From: Nitrospirota bacterium
Lineage (GTDB): Bacteria; Nitrospinota_A; UBA7883
Length of the DNA: 18,997 bases
Reading direction: 5' to 3'
Assembly: GCA_011052055.1 (NCBI GenBank)
Contig: DRJW01000391.1
Coordinates: forward strand, 1 to 18,997
Shown: positions 7,107 to 15,014 of the stretch, piece after piece
Numbering within the stretch: the first letter of the stretch is position 1
Layout of the letters: each line of letters opens with the position of its first letter
The notes under the pieces: generated by a model
What the model was told of the DNA's origin: nothing
What the model saw: the letters and a program-made list of their open reading frames with translations, nothing else
The model's database searches: none
Position numbers and translations under genes: made by a program

Positions 7107-7850
7107 ATGACTCGTAATTTGGATACTCTGTTTCATTCAGTATTATCGCTTCTGCCGGTCTCGCTTCTTATCGTTGCGCTTGGCGGCGCTTTCGCGTTCG
7201 CGGACGACGCGCATATAGTCAATGTCATAAAGGCCGGCTCTTCGCAAAGTGTTATCGTCTCGGCCACATTGAAAGGCGCTTTTACGCCAAAAATGAGAAA
7301 GTCGATCAACAGCGGAGCCCCTGTCACATTTACCTACTTGCTACAACTTAAACGTCTAAGGGGTTTTATGTGGAACAAAACAGTTTATAGAGTCGCGCTG
7401 AAAAGGATGGTGAAGTTTGACGCTTTGAAAAAAGAATATTTGGCGTGGGAGAAAAAGGATGAAGATGAAGACGATATAGATTTTAAAGCCGAGCTTGAGA
7501 ACGCTAACTTTAATGAAACCGGAGAAGCAGGTGAACACCCTGTCGCAAAACGCGATAAAAACATACAGCCCGGCTCGAAAGTAGTAATGGAGCCTCTGGT
7601 ATTCAAGAAAGCTCAGGAGCTTGAAAAATGGATGACCCACATTGAAAACTTTGACCTGGGGCCTGTTGAAGGTCTTGACAAATCAGCCTTATACAAGGTG
7701 CGGGTTCGGTGCAAAATGAACCAGATAAAACTAATACCACCTTTTAACTATATCCTTTTCTTCATGTCTTTTCTCGATTTTGACACAGAATGGACGAACT
7801 CCACGACATTTCCTGTCAACGGCGCCGCCCACAGAAAATCGAGCAGGTAA
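7107..7850 (+). CDS. DUF4390-family exported protein upstream of ntrY
   Basis: A protein of 247 residues from the ATG at 7107 (the frame is open from a TTG at 7083). A signal peptide or membrane anchor is followed by AFAFA-DD, so the body is probably periplasmic. The C-terminal pattern PPFNYILFFMSFLDFDTEW is characteristic of DUF4390 proteins, which sit directly upstream of ntrY in several lineages. Unusually, the middle contains a very acidic insertion (KKDEDEDDIDF). The biochemical role is unknown. The gene ends 28 nt before ntrY, which suggests cotranscription and perhaps a periplasmic partner or signal input for the sensor. Confidence 0.75.
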   Translation: MTRNLDTLFHSVLSLLPVSLLIVALGGAFAFADDAHIVNVIKAGSSQSVIVSATLKGAFTPKMRKSINSGAPVTFTYLLQLKRLRGFMWNKTVYRVALKRMVKFDALKKEYLAWEKKDEDEDDIDFKAELENANFNETGEAGEHPVAKRDKNIQPGSKVVMEPLVFKKAQELEKWMTHIENFDLGPVEGLDKSALYKVRVRCKMNQIKLIPPFNYILFFMSFLDFDTEWTNSTTFPVNGAAHRKSSR

Positions 7851-7878
7851 TAGCTAATACCAGACAAGTGATCCAGAC

Positions 7879-10185
7879 ATGACCATCAGGCTTTTTATAC
7901 AAAAGGCTTTGAGCCTGGCCAAATGGCTCGTAATACCCGGCAAATACGACGAGCTTGACCCGAACGACATTGTCACCCGGCGCAAAAGAAAAACACGCTA
8001 TGTGATACTGGGCGCCTCGATTCTCTTTGCCATCATGACAGCGGCCGCCATCCTGCTTCAGGACTCCGGCGTGGACGCCCCCATATCCAATGATATCGCG
8101 GTGGCCCTGGTTCTTAATCTCAACCTGATTTTGCTGGTCGTCATGGTGCTCCTCGTTGTTCGCAACATTGTGAAGCTTTATTTTGAAAGGCGGGGCGGGA
8201 TGGCCGGATCGCGTTTTCAAACCAAGCTGGTAATAGCTTTTCTGGCGATGACCCTTATTCCTTCCGCGTTGATGTTTGCTGTGGCCTCCGAGCTTATAAG
8301 CGACACTGTTGACAAATGGATCAACTCGCAGATTGAGCAGACCTTGCAGGAGTCGCTCCAGGTGGCCGAAAGCCTTTACCGTGATTCGGAAAACAAAACA
8401 ACCGCGCGCGCTATGTATATTTCCAGGCTTATAGAAAAGCGCGCCCTGACCGGCAAGAGGCGGAGGGGAAAGCTTTCGGCGATTCTCAAACAGAAAATCT
8501 CCGAATATGACGTGGATATGATCCAGGTTTATAACGCCGATTTCGAGCTGATTTCACAGGCTGTCAAATATCCTTCGTCAGGCGTCATAAGTTTTAATCT
8601 TAAGACGCACTCTGAAATGCTGGCCAAGGCCGCCCTGGGAGAGGCTGTCTCCAAAGTAGAGGAAAGGGGCGAGAACAATCTTGCCATTTCTGTCATGCCG
8701 ACGCCGCCAAACCTGAAATCGGGAGAAGTAAAAGGAGTCGTGGTTGTTATCAAGCTGGTCTCGCAGGAGATGATCGAAAAAGTACACTCCATAGTCAACG
8801 CCTTTCAGGATTACAAGCAGTTGACGCTTAAAAAAGAGATAATCAAGGCGTCTTATCAGGTCACCCTTACGCTGGTGACTCTTGTTGTGGTCTTCTCGGC
8901 GATCTGGTTTGGTTTCTATATCGCCAAGGGGATTACCGTTCCGCTAAAAAAGCTGTCGGAAGCCACCGAGTCTGTCGCTAAAGGAAACCTGGATGTGCGC
9001 GTGGACATCCCGGCCAAGAACGATGAAATCGGGCGCCTTATAAACGCGTTTAACAATATGACGCTCGATCTTAAAAACTTCAAGGAGCAGATCGAGCGTT
9101 CGAACAAGGAGCTTTCGGAATCGAACACGGAGCTTTATCACCGGGGACAGTATATCGAAGCGGTTCTCGAAAACGTCGGAGGCGTTATCTCGATAGACAA
9201 GACAGGGGAGATAACGACAATAAATGAGTCCGCGGCCGGCACATTCGGCGTCTCAAGGTCTAAAGCGCGAGGCCGCAATTACAAAAAAATATTCGAATCG
9301 TCGCATCTAAGCGCGATACGAAAAGTGATCCGGGAAATGAGCGACGCGGGAGGTAAAACTATAGAGCGGGAAATTAACATGAGTGTAAACGGCAGAAGGC
9401 GCACTTTAAAAACCAGTGTTTCTGTGTTAACCGATCATAACGGTCAATATATGGGAATGGTTTTCGTTTTCGACGATGTGACCGACCTTATCGCCGCCCA
9501 GAGAACCATCGCATGGCGGGAAATGGCGCGGCAGATCGCCCATGAGATAAAAAATCCCCTGACTCCCATCCAGCTCAACGCCCAGAGGATGCGGCGCAAA
9601 TATCAGCAAAAAGCCGAAGACTTTCCCAAAGTGCTCGATGACGCCACAAACATAATTATACAGGAAGTCGATCAGCTCAAAACATTGGTGGACAGGTTTT
9701 CTAAATTCGCCAGACAGTCCGATACCGCTTCGCTGGAGTTAAGGCCAGAGCCAAACCTGATGCACGATCTGGTTTTTGAAATTGTGAAGCTGTACAAAGA
9801 CACGGCGCCAGGCGTCAAGTTGCTTACCGATCTCGACCCTTCCATCCAGTTGGTGAATATTGACGCAGAGCAGATAAGGCGCGTTATAATAAACCTTGTG
9901 GAAAACGCGATGGACGCGCTAAACGGCGGTGGCGAAATTACTATTTGCACTAGGGCCAATCATCAAGAGGGCAAAGTAATCCTCGAAGTTTCTGACACGG
10001 GCCACGGAGTGCCTGAATCTATAAAAAACAATATATTCAAACCGTATTTCTCTACGAAAGAAAAAGGGACAGGGTTAGGCCTGGCGATCGTCAGCCGTGT
10101 TGTCGAGGATCATGGCGGAAAAATTTATGTGAACGATAACAGCCCCAAAGGCTCCCGGTTTACCATCGAACTGAGCATTGAATAG
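7879..10185 (+). CDS. ntrY: NtrY-type sensor histidine kinase
   Basis: An inner-membrane sensor kinase of 768 residues. Hydrophobic segments lie near 41-60, 76-98, 116-138 and 327-349, with a periplasmic domain of about 190 residues between the last two. Then come a HAMP linker (about 350-402), a PAS domain (about 422-540), and the HisKA box REMARQIAHEIKNPLTP with phospho-acceptor H555. The ATPase domain has N676 in NLVENAMDAL, DTGHG (706-710) and GTGLGLA (730-736). All catalytic boxes are intact, and the architecture matches NtrY of NtrYX systems. The start codon has only a weak Shine-Dalgarno. The next gene, 18 nt on, starts with a receiver domain and is the obvious phosphotransfer partner. 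Confidence 0.93.
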   Translation: MTIRLFIQKALSLAKWLVIPGKYDELDPNDIVTRRKRKTRYVILGASILFAIMTAAAILLQDSGVDAPISNDIAVALVLNLNLILLVVMVLLVVRNIVKLYFERRGGMAGSRFQTKLVIAFLAMTLIPSALMFAVASELISDTVDKWINSQIEQTLQESLQVAESLYRDSENKTTARAMYISRLIEKRALTGKRRRGKLSAILKQKISEYDVDMIQVYNADFELISQAVKYPSSGVISFNLKTHSEMLAKAALGEAVSKVEERGENNLAISVMPTPPNLKSGEVKGVVVVIKLVSQEMIEKVHSIVNAFQDYKQLTLKKEIIKASYQVTLTLVTLVVVFSAIWFGFYIAKGITVPLKKLSEATESVAKGNLDVRVDIPAKNDEIGRLINAFNNMTLDLKNFKEQIERSNKELSESNTELYHRGQYIEAVLENVGGVISIDKTGEITTINESAAGTFGVSRSKARGRNYKKIFESSHLSAIRKVIREMSDAGGKTIEREINMSVNGRRRTLKTSVSVLTDHNGQYMGMVFVFDDVTDLIAAQRTIAWREMARQIAHEIKNPLTPIQLNAQRMRRKYQQKAEDFPKVLDDATNIIIQEVDQLKTLVDRFSKFARQSDTASLELRPEPNLMHDLVFEIVKLYKDTAPGVKLLTDLDPSIQLVNIDAEQIRRVIINLVENAMDALNGGGEITICTRANHQEGKVILEVSDTGHGVPESIKNNIFKPYFSTKEKGTGLGLAIVSRVVEDHGGKIYVNDNSPKGSRFTIELSIE

Positions 10186-10203
10186 TGATAAAATCAGGAT
10201 CCT

Positions 10204-12372
10204 ATGCTTTTATTGTCCAATGGCGGTTTAATATCAGATGAGCGCATGACTAAAGGAAAAATACTCGTTGTAGACGATGAGGAGAATATTCGCGGATCGC
10301 TCTTAAACGTTCTGTCGGACGAGGGGTATGACGTTTCACTGGCTGGAGACGGGGAGGAGGCCCTGCGGATGGTCCGCTCCGTGGCGCCGGATCTTGTTCT
10401 TCTGGATATATGGATCCCTGGAATCGACGGGATCCAGACCCTTGAGATACTGAAAAATTTCAGCTCAGAGACTGAAGTTATTATGATGAGCGGCCACGGC
10501 GCCATCGACACCGCCGTTAAAGCCACAAAGCTTGGGGCTTTCGACTTTATAGAAAAGCCGTTTTCACTCGACTCGATATTAAAAACGATATCGAGCGCCC
10601 TTAGTTACCGGCGTGAAAAGAAACCGGGAGGAGAGGAGTTCGATCATGATATTTTAATCGACAACTGGTTCGCCGGACTATCACTTCCAATAAAAGAGAC
10701 GCGGGCTTCTATCAAGACAACCTCCACCCGCGACGATCCTGTCCTTATCTCTGGCGCCTCAGGGCTGGGCAAAGAAATCGCCGCCCGCCTGATTCATAAG
10801 AAATCGGTAAAACGTGATTATCCGTTCGTAAAAATAGCGTGCAGACTGCTAGATGAGGAGAGCTTCGACTCTGCTCTTTTCAGCGGCGCGCGAGAAAACA
10901 AAAACGGCGCCGCCGGGGGAGGAGATGAGTCCGGTTTTGAAAAAGCTGGCGAAGGAGCCATATTTTTTGACCGGATAGACAAACTCTCTTTAAAACTCCA
11001 GCGTCGGCTTTTAAAAGCGCTTACGAGCGGCGTTGTCAAGCTTCATGGAAAATTGGAAAAACTGGAGTTTAAATCACGGATTTTCGCATCATGCGGGGAA
11101 ATCGAGGATAACGGATCGAGAAAACGAGGCCTGGCCAAGGGATTACGCGAATATTTTGTGACATCGACTCTGCGTATCGAGCCGTTGTCATCCCGCAGGC
11201 AAGACATACCCGAACTAACCAGAAAATTTACCAGAGACTTCTCTTTTAAATATGACAAGAGTATCGAAACAGTTGACAGCAACTTTATTAAAGCGCTCAA
11301 GCGCTCCTCTCTTCCAGGGCAGACCCAGGAGCTTTATAACATTATAGAGCTGGCGGTGTTGGCCTGCGAAGGAGACACCCTCACAGGCGAGCATATCATC
11401 ATAGCCGGCCAGGGAAGGATGATGAATGACGTCAGAATGATTAAGCCTGATAACCAGCCGGCGCCGGGGCAAAAGGCCGTAACGGCCAGAGGAAAGAAAA
11501 AGAACTTCCAGCCGCAACGCACCATCGGCGCCTCGGTTGTTCTTTGCGGCGAAGGACTGCATTCTGGCCTGAAAACCGGGCTGATTCTCTCTCCGCTTCC
11601 ACCCGGCTCCGGGATTGTTTTCTGGGATATCGGCTCCGGGAGGCGTCTGCCTGCGATTTTCGAAAATATACGCTCCACCGAGTACGCCACCACTCTTTCA
11701 GATGGTGAGGTAACAATAAAAACGGTAGAGCATATTATGTCCGCCCTGCACAGCTATCAGATAACCAACCTGCTGGTAAAAATAGGCGACGAGGCTCCGG
11801 TAATGGACGGATCCGCCATTGATTTCTGTCAGATCATAGAAAACGGGGGCGTTAAAGAGCAGGGGGATATTATCGAGCAGATAGTTATCGACCGGCGCAT
11901 ATCTGTAGGCGACCCTCAAGGGGGGCCTTACCTTTCGGTGGAGCCGTCGGATGAGTTCTCCATACATTACTACCTCGACTATCCTTCTCCCATAGGAAAA
12001 CAGGAGCATCGCTATGTTTATGAATCGGGAGCCCATTACAAAGAAACCATCGCTCCGGCCAGGACATTCGGATTTTTGCGGGATATCAAAACTCTCGAAG
12101 AGGCTGGCCTCGCCATCGGAGGGAAGCTGTCGAACGTTATTTTGATAGATAGCGAGAAAGTGATTAATACGCCTCTACGTTTTCCGAACGAGCCTGCGCG
12201 GCATAAAATTCTCGATCTCATCGGCGACCTTTATCTGCTGGGCCGTCCCATAAAGGGGCGGTTTACCGCCAGAAAAAGCGGGCATACCCAAAACGCGGAG
12301 CTGGTTGTGAAAATTAAAGAAAACCTTAAAAACCAGAAACGTGAGAAAAACCGGTATGCGATCGGGCGGTAA
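10204..12372 (+). CDS. lpxC: NtrX-like response regulator fused to LpxC (UDP-3-O-acyl-GlcNAc deacetylase)
   Basis: A single uninterrupted frame of 722 residues. Residues 17-135 are a receiver domain with D24/D25, phospho-acceptor D68 and K118. Residues about 150-405 resemble the AAA+ domain of sigma-54 activators. Walker A GASGLGK (184-190) is kept, but the GAFTGA loop is gone, the Walker B DE has become DR (256-257), and the sensor-II Arg of GNVREL is replaced (GQTQEL). A linker of about 30 residues, rich in Lys, Gln and Pro, follows instead of a helix-turn-helix. Residues about 438-710 are a full LpxC: GEGLHSG, KTVEH with Zn ligand H510 and E509, RHKILD with ligands H667 and D671, and catalytic H694 in KSGHTQN. 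LpxC removes acetate from UDP-acyl-GlcNAc, the committed step of lipid A synthesis. AGGA precedes the first ATG; an ATG at 10246, immediately before the receiver domain, is also possible. Internal ATGs at 11419-11422 after AGGGAAGG could yield free LpxC. Confidence 0.92.
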   Translation: MLLLSNGGLISDERMTKGKILVVDDEENIRGSLLNVLSDEGYDVSLAGDGEEALRMVRSVAPDLVLLDIWIPGIDGIQTLEILKNFSSETEVIMMSGHGAIDTAVKATKLGAFDFIEKPFSLDSILKTISSALSYRREKKPGGEEFDHDILIDNWFAGLSLPIKETRASIKTTSTRDDPVLISGASGLGKEIAARLIHKKSVKRDYPFVKIACRLLDEESFDSALFSGARENKNGAAGGGDESGFEKAGEGAIFFDRIDKLSLKLQRRLLKALTSGVVKLHGKLEKLEFKSRIFASCGEIEDNGSRKRGLAKGLREYFVTSTLRIEPLSSRRQDIPELTRKFTRDFSFKYDKSIETVDSNFIKALKRSSLPGQTQELYNIIELAVLACEGDTLTGEHIIIAGQGRMMNDVRMIKPDNQPAPGQKAVTARGKKKNFQPQRTIGASVVLCGEGLHSGLKTGLILSPLPPGSGIVFWDIGSGRRLPAIFENIRSTEYATTLSDGEVTIKTVEHIMSALHSYQITNLLVKIGDEAPVMDGSAIDFCQIIENGGVKEQGDIIEQIVIDRRISVGDPQGGPYLSVEPSDEFSIHYYLDYPSPIGKQEHRYVYESGAHYKETIAPARTFGFLRDIKTLEEAGLAIGGKLSNVILIDSEKVINTPLRFPNEPARHKILDLIGDLYLLGRPIKGRFTARKSGHTQNAELVVKIKENLKNQKREKNRYAIGR

Positions 12373-12979
12373 GTTAAACCTGGCCGCGCTCGCTTCAGGA
12401 AATGGATCGAACCTGCAGGCGCTTATAAACGAATGTGAGGCAGGGAGGATCGACGCCAGGATCGCAATTGTAATTTCGGACAATCCGGACGCTAAAGCGC
12501 TACAGCGCGCAAGGAAACACTCGATCCAGGCTGTGGCGCTGGAGCGGGAAAAATTCGGCTTGAGAGAGGAGTTCGACTCGGCGTTGGCCGACGCGGCCGA
12601 AGAGGCGGGGGCCGATCTTGTCTGTCTGGCTGGTTTCATGCGCCTTGTCTCCCCGGCGTTTCTGGATCGATTCAACGGATGGGTGGTAAACATTCACCCG
12701 GCCCTGCTCCCCTCTTTTCCCGGCCTGAAAGCGCAAAAGCAGGCGCTCGATTACGGGGTGAAGATATCTGGTTGCACAGTTCATTTTGTCGATGAGGGCG
12801 TTGATACCGGCCCCATAATCTTGCAGTCAGCTGTGGAGGTTTTGCCGGATGACACGGTGGAGACCTTAAGCGCTAGAATTCTAAAGCAAGAGCATCTGTT
12901 GTATCCAAAAGCCATACAGCTTATCGCCAAAGGAGCTGTCAAACCCGGCTCCGGCAGGAAAGCTATATCACATTATTAA
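12356..12979 (+). CDS. purN: Phosphoribosylglycinamide formyltransferase
   Basis: GAR transformylase, the 10-formyl-tetrahydrofolate-dependent third step of purine synthesis. From the ATG at 12356 it has 207 residues: ALASGNGSNLQAL near the N-terminus binds phosphate, NIHPALLPSFPG contains catalytic N112 and H114, and VDEGVDTGP contains D150. Length is normal for PurN. A GTG at 12341 is also in frame but would add residues the family lacks. The start overlaps the end of the lpxC fusion by 17 nt, so translation is probably coupled. Confidence 0.95.
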   Translation: MRSGGKLNLAALASGNGSNLQALINECEAGRIDARIAIVISDNPDAKALQRARKHSIQAVALEREKFGLREEFDSALADAAEEAGADLVCLAGFMRLVSPAFLDRFNGWVVNIHPALLPSFPGLKAQKQALDYGVKISGCTVHFVDEGVDTGPIILQSAVEVLPDDTVETLSARILKQEHLLYPKAIQLIAKGAVKPGSGRKAISHY

Positions 12980-13017
12980 AAAGACTTATCGCATAACAGC
13001 TCGTGGTCCCGTTAAGC

Positions 13018-13698
13018 ATGAAAAACCTGATATTCAGAGTGGCGCTACTCTTATTGCTGTTTTTGTCTTCGCCGGTTTCGATTTTCGGCGCGTCTGATCT
13101 CGAAGAGATAATAGGTAAAGTTCAAGAGTCTTTCGACCGGACAAGGGCTATGACGGCCGAGTTTACTCAGGAGACAACAAACAAAGGTTTTGGAAAGACC
13201 ATGTTTTCTTACGGCGTGGTGACGATAGTGAAGCCGCTGAAAATGAGATGGGACTATAAAAAACCGGCGGGCCTTCTCCTGGTGGCGGATGGGAAAAAAC
13301 TATGGTATTTTGATCCCGAAGACAACGTGGCTTATTTCGATAGTTTAAGCGGTTACCTTCACCCCAGATCTCCGGCCCTGTTCCTCGCCGGGGATGAGCC
13401 ATTATCAAGCATTTTCAATATCGAATTGGCTTCCGGCGGAAAAAACGGTAAACTGGGGCTGGTCAGTTTCAAACTTTCTCCAAAAGAGCCGCAACCTGGC
13501 GTTAAAGCGATTTTATTAACAGTTGATGACCAGACATACGAGATCAGGGAGATTGTGATGGTGGATTATCTTGGAAATAAAAACAGCCTGACATTTACAA
13601 ATGTAAATCGGACCGCATCGCCTGACATGTCTATTTTCAGGTTTGAGCCTCCGGCAGGGGCGCAGGTTCGGTCGATGACTAAAATTCCGGGCGGATAA
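13018..13698 (+). CDS. lolA: LolA-family outer-membrane lipoprotein carrier protein
   Basis: A periplasmic chaperone that ferries lipoproteins from LolCDE to the outer membrane. From the ATG at 13018 it has 226 residues with a signal peptide (long Leu-rich core, cut near SIFG-ASD). The mature part shows the family pattern: TAEFTQET, a conserved Arg in KPLKMRWDYKKP, LLVADGKKLWYFDPEDN, and a C-terminal NKNSLTFTNVNRT...FRFEPPAGAQV. In-frame GTG at 13003 would place extra residues ahead of the signal peptide. It lies between purN and the protease gene and shares the envelope theme of the cluster. Confidence 0.88.
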   Translation: MKNLIFRVALLLLLFLSSPVSIFGASDLEEIIGKVQESFDRTRAMTAEFTQETTNKGFGKTMFSYGVVTIVKPLKMRWDYKKPAGLLLVADGKKLWYFDPEDNVAYFDSLSGYLHPRSPALFLAGDEPLSSIFNIELASGGKNGKLGLVSFKLSPKEPQPGVKAILLTVDDQTYEIREIVMVDYLGNKNSLTFTNVNRTASPDMSIFRFEPPAGAQVRSMTKIPGG

Positions 13699-13715
13699 AA
13701 GGGAATATTGAGTTT

Positions 13716-14825
13716 ATGAGTACGATCAGTTTAATATCATTTTTCGACGCGGTTACCTTTGAGCGCCTTTACGGTTGGGCCCAGTTCGGTCTTTCCGCGT
13801 TAGTTATTCTGGGGCTTCTAATCGTTGTTCATGAATATGGCCACTTTATAAGCGCCCGGCTTGTCGGGGTCAGGGTCGAGAAGTTTTCTATCGGTTTCGG
13901 CCCCAAGCTCGTCAGCAAAAAGGTGGGGGATACAGAGTATCTTGTTTCGGCCATTCCTCTGGGCGGGTTCGTGAAGTTCTACGGAGACGCGGCGGAGGAA
14001 GTGGAGAACGAGGAAGACGCTTTTTTAAACCAGCCTGTATGGAAGCGTCTTGTCATTGTCTCCGCCGGGCCGGTTTTCAATATTGTCCTGGCTGTTGCGC
14101 TGGTGTCGCTGGCGGCCTTGTACGGGCTTCCTGAAGGATCAAGAATCATCGACCAGGTTGTCGATGACACCCCCGCCCAATCGTCCGGTCTTCTAGAGGG
14201 GGACAGGATAGACGCCATCGGAGGAGTCCAGATCGAGACATGGCGGCAGGTGCAGGACGCCATTCGCAAATCTCCCGGCAAGAAACTCGATTTCGACATA
14301 GCCCGTGGATCCGATCAGCTGACGATTCAGATTACCCCCGCCGAATATACGGCGAAAGGAATCGATGGAAAGGATATAACCATCGGCAGAATAGGCGTGA
14401 TACCAAGACAGGTGGTGAAAAGCTACCCGCTCCATGAGGCCGCTTTTAAAGGCGTCGAGTGGACCTGGGGGGTTGTCAAGCTTACGGTCTGGGCGATTTC
14501 AAAGCTTATAACCCGCGAAATACCAGCGGACCAGATAGCAGGGCCGGTCGGCATAATGCAAATGGCGGGACAGGCGGCTAAAACAGGGATCGCAAACCTT
14601 GCCCTGTTTATCGCGATGATCTCCGTGAACCTGGGGATTTTGAACCTTTTGCCAATTCCTGTCCTGGACGGAGGGCACCTGCTCTTTTTCTCTATCGAGG
14701 CTGTGGCGGGCAAACCGGTGAAACTCAAACACCAGGAGATAGCCCAGCAGATAGGTGTCTTCATGTTGATGAGCCTCATGGCGCTGGCGTTTTACAACGA
14801 TTTCACACGCATTTTCAGCGGTTGA
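13716..14825 (+). CDS. rseP: RseP-type site-2 intramembrane zinc protease (M50)
   Basis: An intramembrane metalloprotease of 369 residues. The first membrane helix carries the HExxH motif HEYGH (39-43). The last third carries NLLPIPVLDGGH, with the zinc ligand D318 in LDG (317-319). A single PDZ domain occupies about 140-210 and includes GLLEGDRIDAIGG. E. coli RseP is about 450 residues with two PDZ domains; the single-PDZ form is common in other phyla. The family cleaves membrane-bound anti-sigma factors and remnant signal peptides. No sigma-E or anti-sigma gene is visible, so the substrate is unknown. It is the last gene of the plus-strand run. Confidence 0.93.
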   Translation: MSTISLISFFDAVTFERLYGWAQFGLSALVILGLLIVVHEYGHFISARLVGVRVEKFSIGFGPKLVSKKVGDTEYLVSAIPLGGFVKFYGDAAEEVENEEDAFLNQPVWKRLVIVSAGPVFNIVLAVALVSLAALYGLPEGSRIIDQVVDDTPAQSSGLLEGDRIDAIGGVQIETWRQVQDAIRKSPGKKLDFDIARGSDQLTIQITPAEYTAKGIDGKDITIGRIGVIPRQVVKSYPLHEAAFKGVEWTWGVVKLTVWAISKLITREIPADQIAGPVGIMQMAGQAAKTGIANLALFIAMISVNLGILNLLPIPVLDGGHLLFFSIEAVAGKPVKLKHQEIAQQIGVFMLMSLMALAFYNDFTRIFSG

Positions 14826-14838
14826 ACAAGGGCCATCA

Positions 14839-14883
14839 GGGGGGGGAGGGGCGCCGGGGGCCACGGGGGGCCACGGGGGCCCG
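14839..14883 (+). repeat. G-run array with decamer repeat after rseP
   Basis: Five runs of four to eight G (14839-14846, 14848-14851, 14856-14860, 14865-14870, 14875-14879) are separated by loops of one to four bases, fitting the canonical G-quadruplex pattern on the plus strand. GGGGGCCACG occurs twice in tandem (14856-14875) and then partly again. It starts 13 nt after the rseP stop in the convergent junction and could act in termination or be a degenerate dispersed element. Confidence 0.6.
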
Positions 14884-14938
14884 CTTGCTCTGCGCCCAGG
14901 GGCCCACTAGCAGGAGCAGTACCTGCCCTACATCCCGT

Positions 14939-15014
14939 TACGCCCCGGTGGCGTCGGGCCCTTGGATAAGGAGCGCTTTCCCTACACTCCGGTGGCGTCA
15001 GGCCCCCAGATAAG
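14939..15014. repeat. Imperfect direct repeat: queE 3' end present twice
   Basis: The 32-bp stretches 14939-14970 and 14983-15014 match at 26 positions and lie 44 bp apart. The second is the 3' end of queE. Read on the minus strand, the first would encode LIQGPDATGA and then a stop, against LIWGPDATGV in queE. Flanking AGGAGC and CCTACA motifs also recur with an indel, so the original duplicated unit was probably longer, near 50-60 bp. Confidence 0.8.

Noticed and set aside
11698..12036. Minus-strand open frames opposite lpxC, ntrY and purN
   Set aside because: All lie antisense to genes with intact family motifs and show no protein-like features.
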